From a bacterium (GTDB lineage: Bacteria > Elusimicrobiota > Elusimicrobia > Elusimicrobiales > UBA9959), in the NCBI GenBank assembly GCA_021812825.1, contig JAKAMO010000155.1:1-5352 (forward strand): 5,352 nt of DNA. Reading direction: 5' to 3'. The position numbers and the translations under genes were made by a program. The notes under the pieces were generated by a model, which made no database searches, had not been told where the DNA came from, and was given only the letters and a program-made list of their open reading frames with translations. Shown one piece after another: positions 5,281-5,352 of this stretch (positions are counted from its first letter, which is position 1; each line of letters opens with the position of its first letter).

Positions 5281-5352
5281 AAGCTATATATCTGTCCCTC
5301 ATTATAAACTTGTCCCCTTTTGCGGCCGGGGGATGGCTCCCGAGGGCCTTCG

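Noticed and set aside
5265..5285. CCGGAAGAACCAAGC resembles the SRP RNA loop (GGAAG...AGC)
   Set aside because: No flanking strands pair to form the SRP RNA hairpin here. The GGAAG is better explained as the 3' half of the outer stem of the 6S-like fold.
5333..5352. Possible plus-strand gene start (ATGGCTCCCGAGGGC) at the right edge
   Set aside because: Only six codons are visible. The G-run touches the ATG with no spacing, so it cannot act as a ribosome binding site, and no promoter is evident.
1..5352. CRISPR array, tRNA genes, insertion sequences or attachment sites
   Set aside because: No regularly spaced repeats, tRNA cloverleaf, transposase motif or terminal inverted repeats were seen on either strand. 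The only tandem repeat is the in-frame 33-bp coding repeat.

Overview
The window carries a compact flagellar-stator operon on the minus strand. Upstream of it on the same strand is a long coiled-coil gene of unknown function, and beyond that lies a strongly structured RNA gene, probably 6S RNA. Coding DNA is GC-rich, with third codon positions mostly G or C, while the short promoter regions are conspicuously AT-rich. A lipobox protein together with an OmpA-type peptidoglycan-binding MotB points to a flagellated, probably diderm bacterium. The phylum cannot be fixed from this sequence. A poorly studied lineage such as Elusimicrobiota is only a guess, from the flbD-motA-motB order and the codon use.

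Layout on the minus strand, in order of transcription. (1) 5018-2559 encodes an 819-residue protein with a proline-rich N-terminus and about 700 residues of coiled coil, including eight in-register 11-residue (hendecad) repeats. (2) After an 82-bp gap that holds a GC-rich inverted repeat and a good sigma-70-type promoter come flbD (2475-2251), motA (2235-1450), motB (1446-670) and a small lipoprotein gene (654-67), separated by 15, 3 and 15 bp. MotA and MotB form the ion-driven stator. FlbD/SwrD-family proteins are linked to stator function and torque. The lipoprotein may be an envelope partner of the stator, but that is inferred only from its position.

On the other side of the coiled-coil gene, 5079-5280 has no convincing ORF but folds into a nested rod: a closing stem, an asymmetric central bubble with a small hairpin on one strand, and a long terminal stem. 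This is the architecture of 6S RNA, the RNA polymerase regulator. Local sequence resemblance and the position of the hairpin favour the plus strand, but the strand is not certain. If it is on the plus strand, it is divergent from the coiled-coil gene across about 60 bp.

Two observations stand out besides the RNA. The flbD start and the coiled-coil start both lack a Shine-Dalgarno sequence, and each has a -10-like hexamer ending 6-7 nt before the start codon. Both are therefore predicted to be leaderless transcripts. The genes inside the operon instead rely on close spacing or a normal ribosome binding site.
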